64,000 nucleotides of DNA from Hyphomicrobiales bacterium (GCA_021775415.1 JAJFHV010000020.1:62001-126000); one strand, 5' to 3'. Shown: positions 1 through 7,903, numbered from the stretch's first letter. Notes: generated by a model not told the origin, from the letters alone. A program made the numbers and translations.

Positions 1-99
1 GCAGAATGCATGTAAATACAAATCCACAGAAAAAAAGGAACGCTTGCATAAATTTCATCGCGTAGATGCTCCATCGAGTTAGATTAGTGTGTTTGAACA

Positions 100-1077
100 T
101 CACCGAGTTTTGAGGCGCTCCATAATCAACTTGTCGTCAAAAAAACTTATTATGCCGAAATAAAATGGATTCTTTTGGTTCTCCTCAATGCACCATAGCA
201 CCATAGCACTGCCTTTGCCGTGGCACGTCAAATCAGCCTCAAATATACAAGTATTTTCATCACAGTTTGTCAGTACAATATTGTGAATTCCAAACACAAT
301 AGTGGGACTAAACGCACTATGAAATTCACATTCTACATCGTTCATTTCAGAGCCGATGAGGTTGGCTTGTCCCCCTAACGCTTCGCCCAGCGACAAGGCT
401 GAATCCCAAACATCATCAATACCGTTGCACGCATTTCGCAAACTGGTGGTCAGCTCGCGCTCAATGAACTCAATGCGTTTGTTCTTTTCAAGGGTTTCCG
501 GTGAACTTAGAAGTGCAAATTCCGCCTCCAGCATCTCCATTTTTCTCACGTGTGCGTCATTCTCCGGATCGTAGATTAAAACATTGTGTTCTTCGAGGTC
601 GATCTCAACGCCATCAATTGCGATGTTGGTGTGCCGCTTCATCGAATTCTTAAACTGTTTTGTGTACCAAACCACCTCCTTTATGGAGTAGGGAACGCCT
701 CGAATATAATAAGGGACATAAAGATTGAGGTATTTTTCATAAAGTTTGACGCCGTACGATTCATTGGGACCATAGTCTCTAATAAGCGTATAATAGGTTT
801 TATCGGACTTTCGATGGGTGCCTTGGACCAGATAGGTGTTTTCAGCACGAACACCCATCACCATGATGTTTTCAAAATCACGAGACTCGTAAGTAGCACG
901 GTGCCCTGGCTTCAAGGTAATCTCTCGTTTCTTTTCACCAATGTAAACAATGGATCGTTCTTTGAAAAACGGTAGAGCCTGATCATCATCTGGATTGAGA
1001 TAGGGATCGGCTTCCATGCAACCGGCCAGCAATGTCAAAAGCAGAAAAAGTAGCGGCCAGCTGAAATTTGTACGCAA
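100..1077 (-). CDS. predicted outer-surface lipoprotein, unknown function
   Basis: Encodes about 325 residues. I place the start at a TTG (1077-1075) because a GGAGA Shine-Dalgarno sits about 8 nt upstream and the protein then opens with a textbook lipoprotein signal: a short basic start, a hydrophobic run and the lipobox LLAGC with the modified Cys at residue 20. An ATG further upstream at 1233 would add 52 residues of poor signal character. After the Cys an acidic stretch follows. The mature part has no domain I recognise; it is rich in charged residues and ends in a segment with four Cys. It is presumably anchored in a membrane facing the periplasm. Its neighbour to the right is divergent across a 588-bp gap. 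Being a lipoprotein is well supported; the role is unknown. Confidence 0.7.
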   Translation of the reverse strand: MRTNFSWPLLFLLLTLLAGCMEADPYLNPDDDQALPFFKERSIVYIGEKKREITLKPGHRATYESRDFENIMVMGVRAENTYLVQGTHRKSDKTYYTLIRDYGPNESYGVKLYEKYLNLYVPYYIRGVPYSIKEVVWYTKQFKNSMKRHTNIAIDGVEIDLEEHNVLIYDPENDAHVRKMEMLEAEFALLSSPETLEKNKRIEFIERELTTSLRNACNGIDDVWDSALSLGEALGGQANLIGSEMNDVECEFHSAFSPTIVFGIHNIVLTNCDENTCIFEADLTCHGKGSAMVLWCIEENQKNPFYFGIISFFDDKLIMERLKTR

Positions 1078-1665
1078 TGGTTGAATCTCCGAAATCAACA
1101 AGAATGAGCGGGCAATTTTTAAGATTGCAACGCATTGATCTGACACGAGTATACTAAAACGCTTGAAACGTTTGAGATAACAAAATCGTGATATGCGAGA
1201 TGCTATAATTTTGAGACTCGCTATTACACACAAAGTGCAAAATCTAGTTTACCGATATTGTCCGTTCTTGACACTTAACAGACATCGCAATTGTGTCGCT
1301 GGCAGACTAATCCAATTTGCAACTGATGTTGCTATGTCCGCATAGCGGCCGTTTAGGGCAGTCAGGCTGATTCGAGTTTCGCCAACGGCAGCACTGAGCC
1401 TAAAACGGCACAGGCCGCTTTTGTTTATTGCGCTGTTTGCGACAACGATAGTTTGTTGCACATGGCCGCAATTATGAAGGTTTTTGCATCGGTGTTCTGC
1501 GCTCAGCTATTTCAAAGGCTTAGCTGTTGCAAAAACATTGTCGTTAGTAGATTGGCTAATCTTTCGTTGAAAGACAATTATTCACAGCGGTATGATTAAA
1601 CGATACTGCGATGTGACAATATCATATATAAATTAAGGCAATACACAGGCGCGAAGGAGGGAAGG
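1078..1665. other. 588-bp divergent intergenic region
   Basis: No convincing gene is seen. It separates the leftward lipoprotein gene from the rightward tail-collar-domain gene, so it should carry both promoters. Near 1335-1410 are short segments resembling worn copies of the TCCGC...GCGGA palindromes found elsewhere in the window, but the match is too weak to count. The last 100 bases are AT-rich. Confidence 0.5.
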
Positions 1666-2244
1666 GTGACAGAGAAAAATTCTGGAAGAACCTGGGCAGA
1701 TGTAGTGGGTCAAGTCCCTGCCAAATTGGTCACATGGGCATTTGTCATCCTAACTGGAATTCTATCGATCTTTTCAGGCATAGCAATATTCGCTTGGATT
1801 ACAAACGAGACGCTAGTGCTCGCAGGGTATGAGTTCGGCAGGGCAAGCGTGGGTTCAGGAGCTGTGGTGGCGTATGATCTTACAAAATGTCCAAATGGAT
1901 GGAGTTCTTTTAAGCCAGCAACTGGTCGGTTCCTTGTTGGAGCGGGATCTGAATTTGACGTATCCTACGAGAAGGATAGTTCAGGCAATAGATTGTCGGC
2001 ACGGGGTCGACTTCAAATAGGCGGAGCTGAAGCACACAAACTGGATTTGGCCGAACTGCCAAAACACAATCACAACCTAACAACTTCTTTAGATGGGCAA
2101 GCTTTTCAAACGGGAGGTAAAAATTACCCTGTCCCTACGAGCGCAAATTTGCAAGCGTACCCATTCAATGGAGATGAAGGTGAAGGAAAAGCCCATAACA
2201 ATATGCCACCCTATATCGCGCTGTTTTTTTGCAAGAAGGATTGA
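1666..2244 (+). CDS. membrane-anchored phage tail-collar-domain protein
   Basis: A 192-residue protein starting at a GTG, chosen because AAGGAGG lies 5 nt upstream. Residues about 21-45 form one transmembrane segment after a short cytoplasmic N-terminus. The rest resembles the C-terminal tail-collar / microcystin-dependent-protein fold: a GAVVAYDL...CPNGW entry motif near residue 62, a GRFLVGAG motif, an HNHNL motif, and the characteristic C-terminal MPPYIALFFC. In phages this fold sits on fibre tips and binds receptors. Here it is tethered to the membrane and no other tail gene is nearby, so it is probably a surface-displayed binding domain rather than a prophage tail fibre. A hairpin with a T tract follows. 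The fold assignment is good; the role is inference. Confidence 0.7.
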   Translation: MTEKNSGRTWADVVGQVPAKLVTWAFVILTGILSIFSGIAIFAWITNETLVLAGYEFGRASVGSGAVVAYDLTKCPNGWSSFKPATGRFLVGAGSEFDVSYEKDSSGNRLSARGRLQIGGAEAHKLDLAELPKHNHNLTTSLDGQAFQTGGKNYPVPTSANLQAYPFNGDEGEGKAHNNMPPYIALFFCKKD

Positions 2245-2288
2245 GAGTGAACGATGTCATTGCAGCCTCGGCCTTCGCTCCTTTCCCC

Positions 2289-2315
2289 GGTGATTGTTGT
2301 TAAATCACCTTTTTT
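2289..2315 (+). terminator. Rho-independent terminator
   Basis: GGTGATT (2289-2295), a 7-nt loop, AATCACC (2303-2309), then six T. It lies 45 bp after the stop of the tail-collar-domain gene. The stem is short with only three G-C pairs at the base, so strength is moderate. Confidence 0.55.
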
Positions 2316-2455
2316 GCGTCAACACTTGAAGGTCTCAAAGGTCCGCACAGCTGCCCGTGATGCTTTGCAAGCCATGCCCGCTTTTATCCCAGAAAGTCGC
2401 CTCTTCTTCTTTGAATCTAGCATGAACGATAGTGGCACAGCGACGGGATTGAAAC

Positions 2456-2959
2456 CTACAACTCTAAATGTCCATATAGCTTTCCAAAGCGGCCATCCAT
2501 CATTTTGAAATCCGGCTCAATTAAATATGACATGGCATAATCGTCGAAGTCGACTGCGTAAAAATTTATATAAAGAGAAATTTTTTTCGGTGTATCAAGC
2601 AACGAAAATAGCAACTCGAAATAGCCATCGTGACAACCAAATCTGCCATCATAGAGGAAACACTTTTCTCCTTTTGCGCGCCCAATCTGCCAGCGGCAAT
2701 CACCTAGCGTTTTGCTTTCTTGCCACTGTTCCCATACATACGGATACGCATCAAACAATTCAGTGTATCGATCCTTAACCTGCGCATAGAATGCTCCAAG
2801 TTGTAATTTTGCTGGGTCAGCTGTTGCTCTGATTGCCGCTTGCTCATCTGCCTCTTTCTGAACTACCGCCTTCTTTTTTTCCAGCACAGCATTCCGGGCT
2901 CGATCAAAAGTGTCAGCTCGGCCGGTTTCTGTATGTTTCTCTTTCTTCTTCCAAAACAT
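2456..2959 (-). CDS. hypothetical protein with N-terminal charged coiled-coil segment
   Basis: A 167-residue protein of unknown function. The start at 2959 is chosen over an upstream codon because AGGAGGTG sits 4 nt before it. Residues about 1-60 are Lys/Glu/Ala-rich and likely helical (FWKKKEKH... then a KKKAVVQKEADEQ run). The remainder, from about residue 60, contains aromatic and acidic clusters such as YPYVWEQW and FYAVDFDDYAM and looks globular. No signal peptide or membrane segment is seen. It is convergent with the tail-collar-domain gene across a 211-bp gap that holds that gene's terminator. Confidence 0.55.
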   Translation of the reverse strand: MFWKKKEKHTETGRADTFDRARNAVLEKKKAVVQKEADEQAAIRATADPAKLQLGAFYAQVKDRYTELFDAYPYVWEQWQESKTLGDCRWQIGRAKGEKCFLYDGRFGCHDGYFELLFSLLDTPKKISLYINFYAVDFDDYAMSYLIEPDFKMMDGRFGKLYGHLEL

Positions 2960-3754
2960 GCCCACCTCCTGCACTCTGTTGAATCAGCATCATACACATA
3001 ATCAGACTTCCGACTGAACACTAATAAACCTCGCCTAGTGACGAGGTTTATTCGAAAGAGTTTGTCGTAACGGTTATGTTCGTAAATTTCGTGACCAAAA
3101 GACCTGATAGATTTTTCCATCCGTCTGGCTGCAAGTCCAGATGGATACCGCGGCAGTTTACTGCCCGAACTGCCGATAGGCGCATCTTTGATGCAAGTGT
3201 TTTCCCGTTTTGCCGTAGCCGACAGAGCAAGAGAAAAAGACTGCGACGCAGGAGCAGCTGATCTCGCTCGTCGTGCGCTCGGCCCCCCACGCTTGAGTTG
3301 AGATCGCAACTAACATTGATACTTCCATGGTTGCGAACGAGACCCCAGCTGCAGAACTCTCGCCCTTGCGTCAACTAGGCAGAGAGTCCGCAAAGCGCCG
3401 CCCGCCAATCAAAATAATGTGCTTCTCAAAGTCATATATTTTTACAAAGGGCGAGCGTGGGGGGTCGAGCGTAGACTCGGCAACACGGGAAAACAATTAT
3501 CGAGTATTTTCAGACGGTTACCGTCAACTCGATAAAAAACAGCCGGGCAACTCTAGAAATGACCGGTCAGTTGACCATGCATTTGCATCGGGAAACCAGC
3601 GTAGTTTAAGGCGATTCTATCGGAACGCCTAGCAGATAATTTGGTCAAAACTGTCGTGCAAGTTATGACATTTAGCTTACACAAAAACTTACACAAATGT
3701 GAAAGATCAAATTATTTAGGTATATAAATCAATTAGTTACAATAGTGATTTGTA
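2960..3754. other. gene-poor stretch left of the tRNA-Met scar
   Basis: No intact gene. One rightward frame is open from 3095 to 3301 (68 codons) with plausible codon use but has no start codon or ribosome site; it may be the tail of a decayed gene. Two exact direct copies of CTTACACAAA (3676-3685 and 3688-3697) lie 60-80 bp left of the tRNA-Met fragment. Short direct repeats at that distance are typical of integrase arm sites, but no integrase gene is present in the window. Confidence 0.4.
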
Positions 3755-3758
3755 GCAT

Positions 3759-3801
3759 CATAATCCGCGTGTCGGGGGTTCAAGTCCCTCTCCCGCTACC
3801 A
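3759..3801 (+). tRNA. 3' fragment of elongator tRNA-Met(CAT): attachment-site scar
   Basis: The segment runs from the CAT anticodon (3759-3761) through the 3' anticodon strand, variable loop, T arm (GTTCAAG loop) and acceptor strand to an encoded CCA. Sequence upstream of the anticodon does not continue as a tRNA, so this is a fragment and not a gene. Such fragments are left when an integrative element recombines inside a tRNA gene. The last 18 bases plus one recur in the same orientation at 36153-36170. The intact tRNA-Met is not in this window. Confidence 0.75.
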
Positions 3802-3802
3802 A

Positions 3803-4201
3803 CAAAATCAATAGGTTATGAAGCTTTCCAAAAACTCACGTCTCATATAAGTCTCAACAATTGGTGTTGTGATTGGCGGCTTGTGCGGTGAAAATGGATG
3901 GGAAGACCAACAATCTTGGCGCTCGATGGTGTAAACGCCCGCTTTCGGGGGTAAAGTTGACGTTGTTTACGAAGAACAAACAAGTTTGAAGCTGTGCGAG
4001 CGTTACATTTCGATGGTTGGTAGCCCAGGTCGATTTTCAAAGTCGTATTGCATTGATTGATCGCCCTGCCCTATTTGAACTTTCACACTACCCTCCTTGG
4101 CGTTGTACATAACGATTTCAATCTTTGAGTTTTGGTTGTTATCCCCACTTTTCATTTTTAATGTTGTTTTTAATATCTACTAATTTATCTATTAATATAG
4201 T
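3803..4201. other. 399-bp stretch without a recognisable gene
   Basis: Lies between the tRNA-Met scar and the iteron-like array. It is open in several short frames but none has a ribosome site or recognisable product. The right part (4110-4200) is AT-rich, as expected next to a replication-type repeat array. Confidence 0.4.
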
Positions 4202-4316
4202 CTGCCATTTTGTCACAAATCGACTGCCATTTTGTCACCGATTTACTGCCACATTGGCACTCCAGCTTCTAAAGACTGAGCGACTGCCATTTTGGCATAG
4301 GTACTGCCATTACTGG
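4202..4316. repeat. iteron-like array, five copies of CTGCCATTTTGKCA
   Basis: Five direct copies in the same orientation begin at 4202, 4224, 4246, 4284 and 4304, so three intervals are close to two helical turns (22, 22, 20 bp) and one is 38 bp. Copies 1 and 2 are identical (CTGCCATTTTGTCA), copy 4 differs by one base, copy 3 by three, and copy 5 is partial. The array abuts the stop of the leftward winged-helix gene at 4329. A related TTTTGTCAC motif recurs near 4731 upstream of that gene. Regular direct repeats beside a small winged-helix protein suggest an iteron origin or an operator array. Confidence 0.6.
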
Positions 4317-4328
4317 ACACGAGTGTTT

Positions 4329-4676
4329 TTATGAGCCTTTGATATCGTAAATTTCGACTGCCCTAATCCATTTTTCAGTTGCCCTCAAACCATATTCAGC
4401 ACGTTCAATTAAACCTGCTTCTTCCGCTTCATTTAATGATCGATAAACAGTTCGTTCCCCTAGCTTTAAAAACTCAGCCAAATGGGCTTTTGACATAATA
4501 CAAAACGGATATTTCCTATCCGACGAAGAGAGTTTGTGAATGCTATCAATGACAACATAGGTGCTGAGCGAAAGGCCTAGTTTTTCACGAACATCATGAA
4601 GCACCATTGTGTACCGAGGTCGTTTTTTAAATTTTGTTTTTTCAACAAAACTCCCAACTTGTCTGAACTCTGACAT
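4329..4676 (-). CDS. small winged-helix DNA-binding protein (replication/control type)
   Basis: About 115 residues. The central part (MSKAHLAEFLKLGERTVYRSLNE then EAGLIERAE, roughly residues 55-95) is a helix-turn-helix with a wing, as in plasmid replication or copy-control proteins and primary regulators. I choose the ATG at 4676; an upstream one at 4694 would overlap a TATAAT -10 box. It is probably a DNA-binding protein acting on the CTGCCATTTTG array that begins 12 bp beyond its stop, or on the similar motif upstream. It is too short to be a full replication initiator. Neighbours are plasmid-type genes in the same orientation. Function is inferred from fold and context only. Confidence 0.6.
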   Translation of the reverse strand: MSEFRQVGSFVEKTKFKKRPRYTMVLHDVREKLGLSLSTYVVIDSIHKLSSSDRKYPFCIMSKAHLAEFLKLGERTVYRSLNEAEEAGLIERAEYGLRATEKWIRAVEIYDIKGS

Positions 4677-4714
4677 AACCCCAAAATTATACACTATTGA
4701 ATTAATTTTGTCGG
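4674..4714 (-). promoter_or_regulatory. sigma70-type promoter giving a leaderless transcript
   Basis: On the minus strand CCGACA, a 17-nt spacer and a perfect TATAAT (4691-4686) precede the ATG at 4676. Transcription would start around 4679-4680, leaving only 3-4 nt before the start codon and no room for a Shine-Dalgarno. The transcript of the winged-helix gene would thus be leaderless. Confidence 0.5.
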
Positions 4715-4807
4715 TGTGGACAACGGCGATTTTGTCACGATGTCAGAACCACTTTCCAGTTTAGGCCGGAAAATATTTCCGGTAGAAGTGACATCCGGAT
4801 GTCGTGC

Positions 4808-5476
4808 TTACTCCCCTACACCACCACGATCAATTTCAGGATTATTGGGATCGGTTTCAATTGCCGGGGCTGACAATTGTAGCTGTGTTTCTAATGAGCC
4901 AATTTGATGAGCTTGAGTTGTGAGCCGATCGACAAAACCTTCGAGCTGACCAATCAGCTCTTTTCGATCTTCCTTGAATTGTTCAATCCTTTGATCCCGC
5001 ACCGCCTTGTCAATTTGAAGCGAATTGATCTCTCCATTTAGTTTTTCAATTTCTTCAGAATTTTCCGCTGTCACCCCTACCCCGACAGGCTCGCGACTTG
5101 TCGCGACTGTTGTCGCGTCATGTCGTGCTGGGTCGGGATCTGTCGCGACCGGTGTCGGGTCAATTGGTACTTGGTTTTTTCGGACTAATTCAATTCGTGT
5201 CGCGACTGTTGTCGCGTCAATTAATAGCATTGTCGCGCCACTGTCGGCCGGTTGTCGCGTCAATGGATCAACTTTTACAGCATCTAGTTTATGCTGCAGA
5301 CAATATCTCTGAATGGTTCTCTCAGTAAGTGGGAAGCCTTGGGCTGAAAACTCAACGACGGCTTCTGGCACCGTCATGGTATAGCGACCTATGTCGCGAA
5401 CTGTCGTGACCGGTCGTGGTTCATTGTCGTGACCGGTCGTGCCATGTCGTCCTAAGTGTTCATTGGTGTTTTCCAT
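4808..5476 (-). CDS. KfrA-like DNA-binding protein with C-terminal coiled coil
   Basis: About 222 residues from the ATG at 5476; longer versions would run across a GTACAA palindrome that looks like an operator. Residues about 25-65 (VPEAVVEFSAQGF...TERTIQRYC) look like a helix-turn-helix of MerR or KfrA type. Next comes a low-complexity linker with repeated TTVAT/DPTPVAT blocks, then a coiled coil of about 60 residues (NGEINSLQIDKAVRDQRIEQ...). This order matches plasmid KfrA-like partition accessory proteins. The linker DNA is packed with TGTCGCGAC and GTCGTGACCGG palindromes (5090-5450). Next to the iterons and DUF736 it supports a plasmid- or ICE-derived origin. The class assignment is tentative. 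Confidence 0.55.
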   Translation of the reverse strand: MENTNEHLGRHGTTGHDNEPRPVTTVRDIGRYTMTVPEAVVEFSAQGFPLTERTIQRYCLQHKLDAVKVDPLTRQPADSGATMLLIDATTVATRIELVRKNQVPIDPTPVATDPDPARHDATTVATSREPVGVGVTAENSEEIEKLNGEINSLQIDKAVRDQRIEQFKEDRKELIGQLEGFVDRLTTQAHQIGSLETQLQLSAPAIETDPNNPEIDRGGVGE

Positions 5477-5503
5477 TACTACAATCGTATCATGCTCATT
5501 GGA

Positions 5504-5522
5504 GTACAAATGCACCTTGTAC
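5504..5522. promoter_or_regulatory. GTACAA/TTGTAC inverted repeat, probable operator
   Basis: GTACAA, a 7-nt spacer and TTGTAC form a perfect 6-bp inverted repeat 28 bp upstream of the KfrA-like start; another GTACAAA half-site lies at 5564-5570. The position suggests autoregulation by the KfrA-like protein. Confidence 0.45.
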
Positions 5523-5593
5523 ACCTTGGCCCACTGGGTAATAAAAACCATCAAAGGTAAGCTGTACAAAAGTTAACACTACATACTGATGTA

Positions 5594-5624
5594 GAAACCG
5601 CCTGTCCCAGTGTGGGGCAGGCGG
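5594..5624 (-). terminator. Rho-independent terminator of the DUF736 gene
   Basis: CCGCCTG and CAGGCGG arms with additional pairing around a short loop (5598-5624), followed on the minus strand by TTTC. It lies directly after the DUF736 stop at 5635. Confidence 0.6.
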
Positions 5625-5634
5625 CATGTTGTGG

Positions 5635-5961
5635 CTAGTCTTTCGGGTTCCAGATGATCGCCAATACGTCGTCATCGTCCTGACCGGCTTCCTTGCCAAG
5701 ATTGGCAAAGAGCGTCCGATCTCCAAACTCCGGGGCGGCAAGGGAAACGCTGATATATTCGTTTCCGCTGTCACGGCCGTTTTTCTTCCATGCAGCGCCA
5801 ACTTCAACGTCTCCGGCCATGACATGAAAGTCTGGCTGGTTGCCGTTTTTTGGCTTACCGGTGTTTGGAATGAAGTTGATATTTTTTCGGATTGAGAGGG
5901 TAGCAAGATAGCCCTGCAAAGAACCATCTTTCTGCCGTACAACCTGTCCGATACTCGGCAT
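5635..5961 (-). CDS. DUF736 family protein
   Basis: A 108-residue protein, the usual length of the family. The start at 5961 is chosen because AGGAG lies 8 nt upstream. Family hallmarks are visible: an N-terminal MPSIGQV segment followed by a glycine and a short beta region, PDFHVMAGDVEVGAAWKK in the middle, YISVSLAAPEF, and a C-terminal segment ending in WNPKD. DUF736 proteins are small, probably beta-rich proteins whose molecular role is unknown; they are frequent in conjugative plasmids and ICEs of alphaproteobacteria, often near DNA-processing genes. It is followed by a terminator hairpin. Good evidence that this block is mobile-element cargo. Confidence 0.85.
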   Translation of the reverse strand: MPSIGQVVRQKDGSLQGYLATLSIRKNINFIPNTGKPKNGNQPDFHVMAGDVEVGAAWKKNGRDSGNEYISVSLAAPEFGDRTLFANLGKEAGQDDDDVLAIIWNPKD

Positions 5962-6386
5962 GATCGTTACTCCTGTGTTGTTGATTGAAAGGACAAAAGG
6001 ACTGTTGTTGTAGTCCTTTGCAGCGTACCAAACAGGGGAGGGGCTGAACACTTTACAACCCGCAAAAAAGGCCATGTAATAAAATACGGCCTTGTTAAGT
6101 GGCTCTAGTGAGCCGGGTTAGATTTTCTCTATAATCGCCGTACAGCGCTCAAGGTTTCAGACGGTGAACGCCACGATGATTTGCTATCCATGTTCGGCGG
6201 CAAACGCCTTACCTATCGGCGGACTAACGAAAGCGGTTACGCTTAGGGCGCAAACAAAATACTCCGCAACTATCCTCTTTGAGGGTGGTCCGGACTGCCC
6301 GTTAGGAGTTCTCCACTATGTGGAAGCGAACAACGGTAAACGTGGAAGTGAAAATTGATATTGCGGGTTGCCTCAGGGCTATCGCT
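5962..6386. other. 425-bp stretch with a possible gene remnant
   Basis: A rightward frame open from 6112 to 6246 reads like a protein end (GLDFLYNRRTALKVSDGE, then ...MFGGKRLTYRRTNE) but has no start codon or ribosome site. It is best taken as the 3' end of a lost gene. Another rightward frame of 64 codons beginning at 6164 has no supporting signal. Nothing else is seen. Confidence 0.35.
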
Positions 6387-6530
6387 TTAATTCTTTTCGT
6401 CATCCTCGTTTAAAACAGGGAGGCGCTGATTTCGATCAGCGTCTTTCTCTTTGGGCGTGGACGGCGTATCAAGCATCCGCTTTAGCGTTTTAATGAAATT
6501 TTGATCTTCTTTTTTGTCGGAGTTTGCCAT
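6387..6530 (-). CDS. small acidic/basic protein, 47 residues
   Basis: MANSDKKEDQNFIKTLKRML followed by a DTPSTPKEK segment. Very short proteins with an LKRMLxTPxxPK core are common, uncharacterised companions in alphaproteobacterial genomes and phages. The ATG at 6530 has AGGGA 6 nt upstream. It is divergent from the next gene, and the two start codons overlap in the palindromic CATG at 6528-6531, an unusual arrangement that would force their expression to interfere. Its reading frame has natural composition, but the length makes certainty impossible. Confidence 0.45.
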   Translation of the reverse strand: MANSDKKEDQNFIKTLKRMLDTPSTPKEKDADRNQRLPVLNEDDEKN

Positions 6531-7086
6531 GTCTAATCCCTGGGATCGCCCACCTATTCCTAAACGCGGCGATGAAGATGAGAAAACCACATTCTCTTGT
6601 GTTGGGCGCATAATGACCAATTGGGAAGCTGTCGAGTTTGAATTTAGCCGCCTCTACACATGGTTTGGCGGTTCATTGGATGACCAAACACTCATGAACG
6701 AGTACGGCAAGGGTACAATCTTTCGCAACAGAATAGAAATTCTAAAAATCAAAGCCGACGAATTTTTTGTAAAATCTCCGAACCAAAATCGGGAGTGTGA
6801 ATTTCATTCGTTGACAATCCAAGCCGAGGGATACGCCGGACGGCGCAATGATATCGCCCACGGTATGTTGTTTCAAATCGATCAACTCACATACTTCCGC
6901 GACCGCATAAAGGCCAACCTGTTGAAGCGAACACATTATGCTATTATTCCACCTCTACATGCGTTTCGGGCAACATCGGCTGATGGATTTCCCTCCTACG
7001 CTTACACGTCTAGGGAGATGTTGCATTTGGTGCAGCGACTTTGGGCGCTCCAGCAGTCGACAGAAAAGTTTCGTCTTCGCGGATAA
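6529..7086 (+). CDS. hypothetical protein, 185 residues
   Basis: Start ATG at 6529 preceded by GGAG at 7 nt spacing. No signal peptide or membrane segment. The region NWEAVEFEFSRLYTWFGG (about residues 30-47) and GRRNDIAHGM (about 105-114) are conserved-looking; the RNDIAHG pattern recalls helical RiboL-PSP/HEPN-type and similar all-alpha families in which an R-x-x-x-H motif is important, here spelled R-N-D-I-A-H. I would not assign nuclease activity on that alone. A 33-bp inverted-repeat element begins 2 bp after the stop. Context is mobile-element cargo, so a defence or addiction role is possible. Confidence 0.6.
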   Translation: MSNPWDRPPIPKRGDEDEKTTFSCVGRIMTNWEAVEFEFSRLYTWFGGSLDDQTLMNEYGKGTIFRNRIEILKIKADEFFVKSPNQNRECEFHSLTIQAEGYAGRRNDIAHGMLFQIDQLTYFRDRIKANLLKRTHYAIIPPLHAFRATSADGFPSYAYTSREMLHLVQRLWALQQSTEKFRLRG

Positions 7087-7088
7087 AA

Positions 7089-7121
7089 CAATCCGGTGCT
7101 AGCGCTAATCAAACCGGATTG
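7089..7121. repeat. 33-bp inverted-repeat element, copy 1 (right of 6529-7086)
   Basis: CAATCCGGT (7089-7097) and ACCGGATTG (7113-7121) form a 9-bp perfect inverted repeat. A near copy of the same size lies at 7904-7936. The right arm runs into the 3' end of the SRAP gene. It could act as a bidirectional terminator. Confidence 0.55.
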
Positions 7122-7768
7122 ATTAAGTGCTCTCCGGACGATTGGGAACTGTTGACCTCTCGGCCCACTCGATATGATTGCAATTCCCGGCCGCGTTCAT
7201 GTGTCAACGCTTCTCGCGCCTCTGGCGTTTCAGTATTCGGATCAAGCCACAGTCGATACGCCGTAGGATCAAGGATAATCGGCATCCGATGATGCAAGTG
7301 TTTGATATGAGCATCCGCCGCGGCCGTCAGGATTGTGCAACTGGTGATGCCAAGCGCTTTGTTGTGCGTCCACATGCCAGCAAAGGCGAATGGCTCCCAG
7401 TCGGGCAGGGTGATGCAGTGTGGATCTTTGCCGCCGTCCTCGCCCTTCGTCCATTCGTAGTAGCCATCTGCCGGTATCAGACACCGGCCGGATTTAAAGG
7501 CATCTCGAAATGACGGCTTCTGGTGAGCATCTTCACTTCGAGCATTGAACAGCGTGTATTTCGGGATCTCTTTGGCCCAGTGTGGCACGAGCCACCAACG
7601 GCCCTCGTTGAGCTGGTTGGTGCCGTCTGCTTGATGCACGAACAGCACATCTTGGGTGGGGGCGATGTTGTATCGGGCGGGGACGTTCCGGCCAGCGTCA
7701 GCACTCTTGAGGCTCAACATGGCGTGAATATACCGCCATGGGCCTTTGAATATGAAACGTCCGCACAT
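7109..7768 (-). CDS. SOS response-associated peptidase (SRAP, YedK/HMCES family)
   Basis: A 219-residue SRAP protein. These proteins form a stable covalent thiazolidine link between the N-terminal Cys (position 2 after Met removal) and an abasic site in single-stranded DNA, shielding it during replication. Visible signatures are MCGRF at the N-terminus, the NIAPTQ segment (Asn and Gln lining the site), FNARSE with the catalytic-region Glu, LIPADGYYEW, and HHRMPIIL with the conserved His. Length is normal. Chromosomal and mobile-element copies both exist; here it sits in accessory DNA and is bracketed by two copies of a 33-bp inverted repeat. Identification is secure. Confidence 0.93.
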   Translation of the reverse strand: MCGRFIFKGPWRYIHAMLSLKSADAGRNVPARYNIAPTQDVLFVHQADGTNQLNEGRWWLVPHWAKEIPKYTLFNARSEDAHQKPSFRDAFKSGRCLIPADGYYEWTKGEDGGKDPHCITLPDWEPFAFAGMWTHNKALGITSCTILTAAADAHIKHLHHRMPIILDPTAYRLWLDPNTETPEAREALTHERGRELQSYRVGREVNSSQSSGEHLINPV

Positions 7769-7903
7769 ACCGTTATCCTAATAACCCCCGCCAAGCTGCT
7801 TGATAGTGTGGGGCGCAACTTAACGGAGGGTGAGATCGCCAACCTGTGTGGGTTGTATACCGGCGACCTCACTGCTTTTGTAATCATGTTACGCCGGGTA
7901 AAT

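Noticed and set aside
586-975. 129-codon rightward frame
   Set aside because: Lies fully inside the lipoprotein gene on the other strand, with no ribosome site or recognisable product.
1666-2244. Prophage tail region
   Set aside because: Only one tail-like domain, with a membrane anchor; no capsid, terminase, portal or lysis gene in the window.
2863-3374. Two overlapping leftward frames of 148 and 108 codons
   Set aside because: No Shine-Dalgarno, low-complexity Arg/Ser/Leu composition, and overlap of each other and the gene at 2456-2959.
3759-3801. Functional tRNA-Met gene
   Set aside because: Only the 3' half is present; the sequence left of the anticodon cannot form the D arm or acceptor strand.
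5496-5942. 148-codon leftward frame over the DUF736 gene
   Set aside because: Shadow of DUF736, which has a strong ribosome site, family motifs and a terminator.
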